Origin: an archaeon
GTDB taxonomy: Archaea > Nanobdellota > Nanobdellia > SCGC-AAA011-G17 > GW2011-AR18
DNA length: 18,877 nt
NCBI GenBank assembly: GCA_023245565.1
Contig: JAHFKB010000017.1
Location: forward strand, 1 to 18,877
Reading direction: 5' to 3'
Position numbers and translations under genes: made by a program. Every line of letters starts with the position of its first letter. The stretch's first letter is position 1. The notes beneath the pieces were generated by a model that saw only the letters and a list, made by a program, of their open reading frames with translations, ran no database searches and was not told the origin of the DNA. This document shows, piece by piece, positions 1 through 5,303 of this stretch.

Positions 1-22
1 TTTGAATTTTGGGTAAGCTTTG

Positions 23-29
23 TATAAAA
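23..29 (+). promoter_or_regulatory. TATA box of the H/ACA-like RNA
   Basis: TATAAAA centred 26 nt before position 52, where the GC-richer lower stem of the RNA begins. This is the usual archaeal TATA-to-start distance and supports a transcript starting at about 52. Confidence 0.5.
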
Positions 30-51
30 TTGTTTCTATTAATATTATATT

Positions 52-124
52 GCCCTGTTAATTAAGCTTGTTGATTGTGGTTTAACCATGGTATGAAAAC
101 AAGGGAATCAGCAGGGCGACATTT
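52..124 (+). ncRNA. probable H/ACA box guide RNA
   Basis: Seen: a perfect 6-bp lower stem (GCCCTG 52-57 with CAGGGC 112-117), an internal loop of 9 nt (58-66) and 8 nt (104-111), a perfect 6-bp upper stem (CTTGTT 67-72 with AACAAG 98-103), and an apical hairpin around 74-92 with TGA elements on both strands (72-74, 94-96) that could form a kink-turn. One base after the lower stem comes ACA (119-121). Fifteen nucleotides separate the upper stem from ACA, which fits the 14-16 nt rule of H/ACA RNAs. Family knowledge: such RNAs guide pseudouridylation by Cbf5 with L7Ae, Nop10 and Gar1. The two loop strands would select a target of the form CUGAUUCC-UN-CUUAAUUAA; I could not assign it to an rRNA site. 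The kink-turn is not textbook-perfect, so another structured RNA is possible. The 3' end is a guess. Confidence 0.5.
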
Positions 125-137
125 CTTTAGAAAGGTT

Positions 138-146
138 TTTAAATAA
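138..146 (+). promoter_or_regulatory. TATA box of tRNA-Asn
   Basis: TTTAAATAA centred 29 nt upstream of the mature tRNA 5' end at 171, implying a precursor leader of only about 3 nt. Confidence 0.5.
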
Positions 147-185
147 TCTCAAATGGTTTGTTATTTATCTGCCCCAGTAGCTTAG

Positions 186-214
186 AATCCTTGAGAGTTT
201 TTAAGGATGAGCAA
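186..214 (+). other. non-canonical D-loop intron (15/16) of tRNA-Asn
   Basis: BHB motif read directly: the 4-bp central helix is exon GCTT (180-183) with intron GAGC (209-212). The 5' bulge is AGA (184-186), cut after G185; the 3' bulge is AAC (213-215), cut after A214. The inner helix is ATCCTT (187-192) with AAGGAT (203-208), a perfect 6 bp. The intron's GAGC copies the real D-stem strand GAGC (221-224), so unspliced RNA can form a decoy D stem. Confidence 0.88.
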
Positions 215-236
215 CAGGTAGAGCGTGTGACTGTTA

Positions 237-248
237 TTTTTAGCAGTT
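237..248 (+). other. canonical 37/38 intron of tRNA-Asn
   Basis: A 12-nt intron. The central helix is exon CTGT (231-234) with intron GCAG (243-246). The 5' bulge is TAT (235-237), cut after A236; the 3' bulge is TTA (247-249), cut after T248. The loop is only 5 nt, so there is no inner helix beyond the central one. Confidence 0.9.
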
Positions 249-401
249 ATCACAAGGTCGCTGGTTCGAGTCCGGCCTGGGGCGCTTTATTATTTTTCTA
301 TAATTTTTTCCTAAAAATCTTAAAGATTTTCAATTTATATTCTATAAAATATATATTAGTTGTCAAATAACGACGACATTATAAGGCGGATGCGCATAAG
401 A

Positions 402-412
402 TATTTAAATAA
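402..412 (+). promoter_or_regulatory. TATA box of the LAGLIDADG gene
   Basis: ATTTAAATAA centred about 23-24 nt before the ATG at 431, so the mRNA is probably leaderless or nearly so. Confidence 0.45.
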
Positions 413-430
413 AAATCTCTAAATAAATAT

Positions 431-1132
431 ATGAAATTTAACCTTTCAAAAATCCCTAATTCTAGAGAAAACATATCACTACCAGAAAAAGCAACTGAAG
501 AATTAGCCGAAGAAACAGGATTACATATTGGGGATGGAACTATGAATTTCTATAAAAATCGAAATAGTGTTAAAGGTAGTTATGCGCTTAGAGGACATAT
601 TATAGATGATAAAACCCATTACAATAAAAGAATTAAAAAATTATACAAAAATTTATTTGATTTAAATATAAACTTAAGAGATATGCCCAGTACTGGCGTT
701 TATGGATTTCAAAAGTGGTCTGATAGTCTTGTATATTTTAAAAATAAAATTTTAGAATTGCCCCTTGGAAAAAAATTAGATGTAAAAATTCCTGATATTT
801 TTATAAATAATAAAAAATTAACAATCAATCTCATAAGGGGAGTATTTGATACTGATGGCATGATTTACTTAGAACCTAAGTATGGAAAATTCTATCCGAG
901 AATTGAAATAGGAACAATATGTCCAACTTTAGCTAAACAAATCCACAATAGTTTAAACAACATAAATATTAGAACAACCTGCTATTTAGACAAAAGAAAA
1001 AATGAAAATTGGCATACAATATATAAAATTTCTATAAGAGGTAATGAGATGTTAAATAAATGGATGGAGACTATACGACCCAATAATCCCAATCATTGGC
1101 ATAAATATTATAATTATAGAGAAAATATTTAA
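431..1132 (+). CDS. free-standing LAGLIDADG homing endonuclease
   Basis: A 233-residue protein with two LAGLIDADG-type helices, as in monomeric two-repeat endonucleases: residues 28-36 (ETGLHIGDG) and 135-143 (IRGVFDTDG). The acidic residue at position 8 of each motif, the expected metal ligand, is present in both (D35 and D142). The spacing of about 107 residues and the C-terminal beta-rich segment fit the family. These enzymes cut long DNA sites and spread introns or inteins; some act as RNA maturases. Here the gene is not inside an intron or an intein. It stands alone between two tRNA genes that each have two introns, with its own TATA box and no Shine-Dalgarno sequence. Whether it has any link to the tRNA introns is speculation; those introns are far too small to encode it. 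The gene appears intact. Confidence 0.82.
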   Translation: MKFNLSKIPNSRENISLPEKATEELAEETGLHIGDGTMNFYKNRNSVKGSYALRGHIIDDKTHYNKRIKKLYKNLFDLNINLRDMPSTGVYGFQKWSDSLVYFKNKILELPLGKKLDVKIPDIFINNKKLTINLIRGVFDTDGMIYLEPKYGKFYPRIEIGTICPTLAKQIHNSLNNINIRTTCYLDKRKNENWHTIYKISIRGNEMLNKWMETIRPNNPNHWHKYYNYRENI

Positions 1133-1142
1133 TCCCAAAATC

Positions 1143-1150
1143 TTTATAAA
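1143..1150 (+). promoter_or_regulatory. TATA box of tRNA-Ile
   Basis: TTTATAAA centred 28 nt before the mature 5' end at 1175, right after the stop codon of the upstream endonuclease gene. Confidence 0.5.
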
Positions 1151-1205
1151 GATTCTTTAGAGCACTTTCTTTAAGGGCCCGTAGCTTAGGCTGGTGGAGC
1201 ACCCG

Positions 1206-1226
1206 TTTAACTATATTTATGGTGAA
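1206..1226 (+). other. non-canonical anticodon-stem intron (30/31) of tRNA-Ile
   Basis: BHB motif: the central helix is exon CACC (1200-1203) with intron GGTG (1221-1224). The 5' bulge is CGT (1204-1206), cut after G1205; the 3' bulge is AAA (1225-1227), cut after A1226. The outer helix adds G1199-C1228 and A1198-T1229. Joining G1205 to A1227 restores a perfect 5-bp anticodon stem. Confidence 0.88.
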
Positions 1227-1233
1227 ACTGATA

Positions 1234-1250
1234 TCCAGCTTTTGTTAGAG
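1234..1250 (+). other. canonical 37/38 intron of tRNA-Ile
   Basis: A 17-nt intron. The central helix is exon CTGA (1228-1231) with intron TTAG (1245-1248), including one G-T wobble. The 5' bulge is TAT (1232-1234), cut after A1233; the 3' bulge is AGA (1249-1251), cut after G1250. Confidence 0.87.
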
Positions 1251-1289
1251 ATCGGGAGGTCGTGTGTTCAAATCACATCGGGCCCACCA

Positions 1290-1437
1290 TTATAATCTAA
1301 ATTATTAATTAATAAAGTCTAAAATTCTTTGGCTTTTCATTTTAACAAAATTTTTTATTTGGTTAATTGTCTTTTTAGTTTATGCTTATTTTCTTAATAG
1401 ATTAATTTCTGTTTTCTATTAGTTTTGATTAGAAACC
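1290..1437. other. AT-rich intergenic stretch, nothing recognised
   Basis: Low-complexity AT sequence with several T runs (for example around 1350-1377) that could end transcription of tRNA-Ile. I see no ORF, repeat or stable stem. Confidence 0.4.
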
Positions 1438-1447
1438 ATTATAAACT
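1438..1447 (+). promoter_or_regulatory. possible TATA box of the Cys-rich membrane protein gene
   Basis: CATTATAAAC centred near 1443 would start RNA near 1469, giving a leader of about 20 nt with room for the Shine-Dalgarno sequence at 1476-1481. Confidence 0.35.
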
Positions 1448-1475
1448 TATAATTCTAAAATTTATTTAATAATTT

Positions 1476-1481
1476 GGAGGT
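1476..1481 (+). promoter_or_regulatory. Shine-Dalgarno sequence GGAGGT
   Basis: GGAGGT lies 7 nt before ATG 1489 and decides that start. An in-frame TTG at 1474 is contained partly within this motif and is rejected as the start. Confidence 0.7.
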
Positions 1482-1488
1482 TGATATT

Positions 1489-1719
1489 ATGAAAAAAGAT
1501 ATGAAACATGAAGGAATGTGTCCTATGTGTCATTGTAGTCCATGTAAATGCAGTGGAATGGGCTGGATGAAAGCTTTATGCGGCGTAGTGATTGCAGTTT
1601 TAGGATTGTTAATGATATGGCCAAAAGGATGGTTTACATTTGAACATACTTTAGGTTTACTAGTATTTTTATTTGGTTTGAAAATGATTTGGTGGGGTTT
1701 TAGTAAAAGCTGCCATTAA
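1489..1719 (+). CDS. small Cys-rich protein with two membrane segments
   Basis: A 76-residue protein of unknown function. Residues 11-21 read CPMCHCSPCKC: five cysteines in overlapping CxxC/CxC spacing, a likely metal-binding knuckle. Two hydrophobic segments follow at about 27-45 and 52-71, separated by a short Trp/Gly/Phe-rich turn, so the protein should be a membrane hairpin with the Cys knuckle and the C-terminal SKSCH on the same side. The gene is alone, with a strong Shine-Dalgarno sequence, which sets it apart from the leaderless genes nearby. A T-rich tract follows directly. I do not recognise the family; a metal-handling or membrane-anchoring role would be a guess. Confidence 0.7.
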   Translation: MKKDMKHEGMCPMCHCSPCKCSGMGWMKALCGVVIAVLGLLMIWPKGWFTFEHTLGLLVFLFGLKMIWWGFSKSCH

Positions 1720-1750
1720 TTTTTTTTCTTTTTTTTATAATATTCTTTTT
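1720..1750 (+). terminator. T-rich archaeal terminator
   Basis: Three T runs (8, 7 and 6 T) immediately after the stop codon at 1719, the typical form of archaeal factor-independent termination. Confidence 0.55.
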
Positions 1751-1757
1751 TAGAAAA

Positions 1758-1767
1758 TTTTAAATAA
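1758..1767 (+). promoter_or_regulatory. TATA box of the Nudix gene
   Basis: TTTTAAATAA centred about 25 nt before ATG 1788, giving a leaderless transcript; no Shine-Dalgarno sequence is present. Confidence 0.5.
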
Positions 1768-1787
1768 CAGATTTATTTATTTAGTTT

Positions 1788-2198
1788 ATGAAAGATCATG
1801 TAGCTCTTCTTCTTAAAAAAGATAACATGTTTTTATTTATTAAAAGGTCTAAAAATAAGAAAACTCTTCCCGGAATTTGGGCATTTCCAAGTGGAACTGT
1901 CGAAATTGGAGAGAATATTTATGAAACTGCCAAAAGAGAAGCTGACGAAGAACTTGGAATAAAAATCGATGTTCATAAAGTTCTAACTGTCAAAGAATTG
2001 AATGAATTTAATGTGAGACTGCATTTTTTAATATGTGAAATCATTTCCGGGTTTCCTTTCATAAAAGACCGAAATGAAATTGAAGAAATTAGCTGGATGA
2101 CTTTTAGTCAATTTTTTAATAAATACAATTATGAACAGATTGGTCATGGTTTAATATTTTTAAGAGAAAATCCTAACATATGGCAAGAATATATTTAG
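1788..2198 (+). CDS. Nudix hydrolase
   Basis: A 136-residue single-domain protein with a complete Nudix box at residues 36-58: G36, five residues, E42, seven residues, then R50 E51 A52 D53 E54 E55 L56 G57 I58. The Glu residues bind the metal that supports hydrolysis of a nucleoside diphosphate linked to another group. The N-terminal strands (HVALLLKKDNMFLFIKR) and the WAFPSG stretch before the box match the MutT/ADP-ribose pyrophosphatase fold. The substrate cannot be told from the sequence; damaged dNTPs, ADP-ribose and NADH are all possible. The gene has its own TATA box, is probably leaderless, and converges on the next gene with only 1 nt between the stop codons. Confidence 0.88.
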   Translation: MKDHVALLLKKDNMFLFIKRSKNKKTLPGIWAFPSGTVEIGENIYETAKREADEELGIKIDVHKVLTVKELNEFNVRLHFLICEIISGFPFIKDRNEIEEISWMTFSQFFNKYNYEQIGHGLIFLRENPNIWQEYI

Positions 2199-2199
2199 T

Positions 2200-2853
2200 T
2201 TAAATTTTTTCTTTTTTTATTATATTTTCATAAAATTTCTTCGTTGAAATATAGAATGGAATTTTAAGTTTTTTAGCTACTTTTCTTGCATTTTTTCTAT
2301 AACCAAATATTGCTACAGGTTCAATCTTTACAGTTTTATGAAATGCTGCTTCATCATACTCAACAAGCCTATGTTTTTCCCTTTTTAATGGTTTATATCC
2401 TTTAGAAATTCTAAAATTATTTATTTCATCCCAAACTTTTTGCAATGTAGGAAATTTCTCTTTCAATTTTTGAAAATCTTTAAAAATAAACCTCTCAAAC
2501 CCAGGAATTAGATTATAATTATAGTAAATATGTAATTTATTTTTAATTCTGTAATATTGTACAATTATATTATCATTTGCACTTAGCAACACAAGATCAA
2601 AAGGTAAAACATAATTAGGTTTTTGTTTTGTTTTAAATATTATTCCTTGAGGTCTATATGTTTTTAAATAATTTTCATCTATAATTGTGCAAGATAATCT
2701 TTTTTGTCTTCCAAAACTTTTTGTATTGGGTTTTATCTTCTTTGTTTTAATAATATTTTCTATTGATTGAAAAGAAACTTTTTCATGACCTTTTAATGTT
2801 TTAGTTACTAGGTCTTCTTCTAATGATTTAACATAATATATCTCTTTTCTCAT
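2200..2853 (-). CDS. hypothetical protein, 217 residues
   Basis: I do not recognise this family. The protein is basic, Lys/Tyr/Phe-rich, without signal peptide or membrane segment. Visible features are: SFQSIENIIKTKKIKPN at residues 27-43; a beta-rich centre with RPQGIIF (67-73) and LPFDLVLLSAND (83-94); and a C-terminal block VEYDEAAFHKTVKIEPVAIFGY (164-185) in which an acidic YDE is followed by a predicted strand and an EP-V-I turn. The first and last blocks faintly resemble DarT-like ADP-ribosyltransferases, but no HGT-type motif is present, so this is weak inference. The ATG at 2853 is preceded by a TATA box 24 nt upstream, implying a leaderless mRNA. The gene lies between a Nudix gene (converging) and metG (same strand, upstream). 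Confidence 0.6.
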   Translation of the reverse strand: MRKEIYYVKSLEEDLVTKTLKGHEKVSFQSIENIIKTKKIKPNTKSFGRQKRLSCTIIDENYLKTYRPQGIIFKTKQKPNYVLPFDLVLLSANDNIIVQYYRIKNKLHIYYNYNLIPGFERFIFKDFQKLKEKFPTLQKVWDEINNFRISKGYKPLKREKHRLVEYDEAAFHKTVKIEPVAIFGYRKNARKVAKKLKIPFYISTKKFYENIIKKEKI

Positions 2854-2872
2854 TGAATAGAATTAATAAAAC

Positions 2873-2881
2873 TAATATAAA
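2873..2881 (-). promoter_or_regulatory. TATA box of the 217-residue hypothetical gene
   Basis: On the minus strand TTTATATTA, centred about 24 nt before the ATG at 2853. It lies in the short gap just downstream of metG. Confidence 0.4.
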
Positions 2882-2892
2882 AATCTATTTGT

Positions 2893-5025
2893 TTATTCTA
2901 ATATTTTATATTCTCCGCTACAGACTTTAACTATCAAGTTGCAAATCTCTTCTAGTGCTTTTTGTAAGTATTCATCAGAAGTATTTTCATTACCTTGAAC
3001 ATATAGAATTAAATTTTTAGTTTCTTCTGTAACTTTTGTTTGGTCTCCTTGTTTTACATCTAATCTACAAAGAACTTTTTCATCATCTACACAACCAAAT
3101 TCTCCAGTTTTAACTTCTTCTCTTTCTGTTTTAAATAATGGAATATATAATTCTGTTCCATTTAATATTTTAAATCTTACAGGACCTCTTACTTTTTCTC
3201 TATCATGTGCTCCAACTACTAAACTATTCTTAAGAGAAACTAAATTGTAAGAATCTACTGCTGTGTTAATTGTTGGAAGTTTTCCACCTTTATTTACTAA
3301 ATTAATTAAATTATAAACAGAACATCTTGCTGGATCTTTCATTAATTTTTTATTATAATTATTATAACCTTCCATTACTTTTTCATTAAGTTTAAAATTT
3401 TTCTCTGCTTCATCTTTTAATCTTTCTAAACCCATATGTTTTTTCTTAATATTTAATCCAACTAATTCTGCAAACTTTACTTTTATTCCTAATTTTTTTA
3501 CATCTTCATCTACTGTGCATTTTACATTATTAAAATGTATTTCTTGTTTTTCTTCTTCTTTAGTTAAAATTTTTGTGAATAATATATCGCCCTTACTAAT
3601 TTTTGTATTTTTTAATAATCCAGGTTTACAATTTTTTAATAATGGTTTTGATTCTATATTTAGTTGTTTGTTTATTTTTTCTGAACTATTAGGCATAAAT
3701 GGTTCTATTAAAATTGAGATAATTCTTATAGCATCTGTTAGATTGTAGAGAACTTTATTTAATTTTTCTTTATTGTCTATTTGCCATGGTGCTTGATCAT
3801 TTACATAAAAATTACAGTGTTGTACAAAAGACATTATTAAAGCAATTGCATTATTAATTTCTAAATCTTCCATAAACTTTTCTATTTTTTTAATATCTAA
3901 TTTTTCAAATAATGCTTTATCTACAGAATCTTTTTTTACTTCAGAATTTAATTTTTTTTCTATTAAACTTAAAGTTCTTGATATTAAATTTCCTAATTCA
4001 TTTGCTAATTCATTATTTAATCTATTTTTTAGTGATTCTTCTGAGAAATCTCCATCTTGTCCAAAAGGAATTTCTCTTGCATAGAAATAACGCAGTGCAT
4101 CTGAACTATATTTGCTTACTAAATAATTTGGATCAATTACATTACCTAAAGTTTTACTCATTTTTTGTCCATTAACTGTTAACCAACCATGACTAAATAC
4201 TTTTTTTTGAATTTTATAACCTGCTGACATTAACATTGCCGGCCAAATTATACAATGGAATTTTATTATTTCTTTACTCATTAATTGAATATCAGCTGGC
4301 CAATACTTTTCAGGATGTAAATAATTTGTTAAAGCATCAAACCAAACGTAAATACAATGATCTTGGTCTCCTGGAAATGGAATTCCCCATTTTAAATGGT
4401 GTCTAGAAATACTTAGATCTTTTAGACCTTGTTTTAAAAAATTAATAACTTCATTTCTTCTTGATGTTGGTTCTATAAAATCAGGATTATTTTTAATATG
4501 GTTTAGAATTTTATCTTGATATTTACTTAATTTGAAAAAATAATTTTCCTCACTTATTTCTTTTGGGGCTTTTTGATGATCTGGACATAAACCATTTGTT
4601 AATTCATCAGAACTTTTGAAAGCTTCACATCCTTCACAATATAAACCAGAATAATTTCCTTTGTAAATATCTCCTTTTTTTTTTACTTTTTCTAAAAATT
4701 CAGTTACTAATTTATGGTGTCTTTCTTCTGTTGTTCTTATAAAATCATTATTGCTTATGTTTAATGCTTTCCATGTCTTTAGATATTCTTCTGATATATG
4801 ATCTACGAATTTTTTTGGTGAGGAAAATCCTAATTTAATACTTGAATTTAATATTTTTTGTCCGTGTTCATCTAAACCTGTGAGAAAGAAAACATTTTCT
4901 TCTTTTAATCTATGCCATCTTGCTATAATATCTGCTATTACTGTTGTATATGCATGACCAATATGTGGTTTTTCATTTGAATAATATATTGGGGTTGTTA
5001 TGTAAAACTTTTTTGTTTTTGTCAT
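2893..5025 (-). CDS. metG: methionyl-tRNA synthetase with C-terminal B3/B4 domain
   Basis: A 710-residue protein that charges tRNA-Met with methionine. Numbering from the ATG at 5025: HIGH motif at 21-24, zinc knuckle C130/C133/C147/H150 in the connective insert, KMSKT at 288-292, and an alpha-helical anticodon-binding domain at about 340-465 with the conserved N...PW element near 405-414. After a short linker, residues about 496-706 form a B3/B4 domain. It is recognisable by NTAVDSYNLVSLK (587-599), the GEFGCVDD-VLCR stretch (641-654) and DQTKVTEETK (661-670), as in stand-alone B3/B4 proteins and the PheRS beta editing module. The usual C-terminal OB-fold tRNA-binding domain is absent. An upstream in-frame TTG at 5037 would add four residues; the ATG is preferred because a TATA box sits 26 nt before it. 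tRNA-Gln lies just upstream on the same strand. Confidence 0.9.
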   Translation of the reverse strand: MTKTKKFYITTPIYYSNEKPHIGHAYTTVIADIIARWHRLKEENVFFLTGLDEHGQKILNSSIKLGFSSPKKFVDHISEEYLKTWKALNISNNDFIRTTEERHHKLVTEFLEKVKKKGDIYKGNYSGLYCEGCEAFKSSDELTNGLCPDHQKAPKEISEENYFFKLSKYQDKILNHIKNNPDFIEPTSRRNEVINFLKQGLKDLSISRHHLKWGIPFPGDQDHCIYVWFDALTNYLHPEKYWPADIQLMSKEIIKFHCIIWPAMLMSAGYKIQKKVFSHGWLTVNGQKMSKTLGNVIDPNYLVSKYSSDALRYFYAREIPFGQDGDFSEESLKNRLNNELANELGNLISRTLSLIEKKLNSEVKKDSVDKALFEKLDIKKIEKFMEDLEINNAIALIMSFVQHCNFYVNDQAPWQIDNKEKLNKVLYNLTDAIRIISILIEPFMPNSSEKINKQLNIESKPLLKNCKPGLLKNTKISKGDILFTKILTKEEEKQEIHFNNVKCTVDEDVKKLGIKVKFAELVGLNIKKKHMGLERLKDEAEKNFKLNEKVMEGYNNYNKKLMKDPARCSVYNLINLVNKGGKLPTINTAVDSYNLVSLKNSLVVGAHDREKVRGPVRFKILNGTELYIPLFKTEREEVKTGEFGCVDDEKVLCRLDVKQGDQTKVTEETKNLILYVQGNENTSDEYLQKALEEICNLIVKVCSGEYKILE

Positions 5026-5046
5026 TACTTTTTTCAAACTCTTAGA

Positions 5047-5056
5047 TTATATAAAA
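5047..5056 (-). promoter_or_regulatory. TATA box of metG
   Basis: On the minus strand TTTTATATAA, between the 3' end of tRNA-Gln and metG, centred 26 nt before ATG 5025. It gives metG its own leaderless promoter and decides the start codon. Confidence 0.55.
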
Positions 5057-5057
5057 T

Positions 5058-5144
5058 TAGCCCCGCCAGGATTTGAACCTGGGTCTAGGGATTACTCTGA
5101 TATTCTCCAGAGTCCCCAATACTTGGCCGCTATACGACAGGGCT
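5058..5144 (-). tRNA. tRNA-Gln(CTG) with one intron
   Basis: Reverse complement reading: acceptor AGCCCTG/CGGGGCT with the A1-U72 pair typical of tRNA-Gln; D stem GTAT/GTAT with wobbles and loop AGCGGCCAA; anticodon stem GGGGA/TCCCT; anticodon CTG (loop CTCTGGA after splicing); variable loop AGACC; T arm CAGG-TTCAAAT-CCTG extended by one pair; discriminator A at 5058. Removing the 14-nt intron at 5093-5106 leaves a 73-nt tRNA. CCA is not encoded. The gene lies 32 nt upstream of the metG ATG, with a TATA box for metG in the gap. Confidence 0.92.
5093..5106 (-). other. canonical 37/38 intron of tRNA-Gln
   Basis: A 14-nt intron, AGAATATCAGAGTA. Exon CTCT pairs perfectly with intron AGAG as the central helix. 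The 5' bulge is GGA, cut after GG; the 3' bulge is TAA, cut after TA. A 2-bp inner helix (GA/TC) closes a 3-nt loop. Confidence 0.9.
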
Positions 5145-5166
5145 GTAATTTTAATTTTCATTAAAA

Positions 5167-5176
5167 CTTTAAATAC
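5167..5176 (-). promoter_or_regulatory. TATA box of tRNA-Gln
   Basis: On the minus strand AGTATTTAAAG, centred 27 nt before the mature 5' end at 5144, implying a leader of about 1 nt. Confidence 0.5.
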
Positions 5177-5273
5177 TTAATTATTACTTAACAAAATTTT
5201 AATATTAAATACTGAATTTGTTTTATCTAATTTTTAGATTAAAATTATTCCTTGATTCTAATAAATTAGAAAG

Positions 5274-5283
5274 TTATATATAA
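5274..5283 (+). promoter_or_regulatory. TATA box of the four-TM protein gene
   Basis: TTATATATAA centred 26 nt before ATG 5304: a leaderless start. Confidence 0.55.
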
Positions 5284-5303
5284 TAAAATACATCTAGAAA
5301 AGT

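Larger units (their letters stand above)
171..284 (+). tRNA. tRNA-Asn(GTT) with two introns
   Basis: After removing two introns (186-214, 29 nt; 237-248, 12 nt) a perfect 73-nt cloverleaf remains. Its parts are: acceptor GCCCCAG/CTGGGGC; D stem GCTT/GAGC with loop AGCAGGTA (A14, G15, G18, G19, A21 all present); anticodon stem TGTGA/TCACA with loop CTGTTAA (anticodon GTT at 233-235); variable loop AGGTC; T arm GCTGG-TTCGAGT-CCGGC; discriminator G at 284. G73 and GTT both fit asparagine. CCA is not encoded. The second intron is at the canonical 37/38 site, the first in the D loop between positions 15 and 16. Poly-T tracts downstream (about 285-309) probably end transcription. Confidence 0.93.
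1175..1286 (+). tRNA. tRNA-Ile(GAT) with two introns
   Basis: Removing introns 1206-1226 (21 nt) and 1234-1250 (17 nt) leaves a 74-nt tRNA. Its parts are: acceptor GGGCCCG/CGGGCCC; D stem GCTT/GAGC with loop AGGCTGGTG; anticodon stem CCCGA/TCGGG with loop CTGATAA (anticodon GAT at 1230-1232); variable loop AGGTC; T arm GTGTG-TTCAAAT-CACAT; discriminator A at 1286. CCA follows in the DNA at 1287-1289, unlike the other two tRNAs here, so it may be encoded or chance. The sequence closely resembles typical archaeal tRNA-Ile. The anticodon stem does not close without removing the first intron: CCCG is split from A31. Confidence 0.93.

Noticed and set aside
158..370. A 70-codon open frame across tRNA-Asn
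   Set aside because: It covers the whole tRNA gene and its composition reflects the tRNA and AT-rich flank; it has no protein-like features.
1175..1286. First reading as tRNA-Lys from CTTTT at 1239-1243
   Set aside because: This CTTTT lies within the loop of the second intron; the GAT anticodon gives a perfect stem and loop and the body matches tRNA-Ile.
3515..4175. Plus-strand open frames opposite metG
   Set aside because: They are antisense shadows of a strongly supported synthetase, rich in Leu/Phe/Ile as expected from reversed Lys/Asn/Glu codons.
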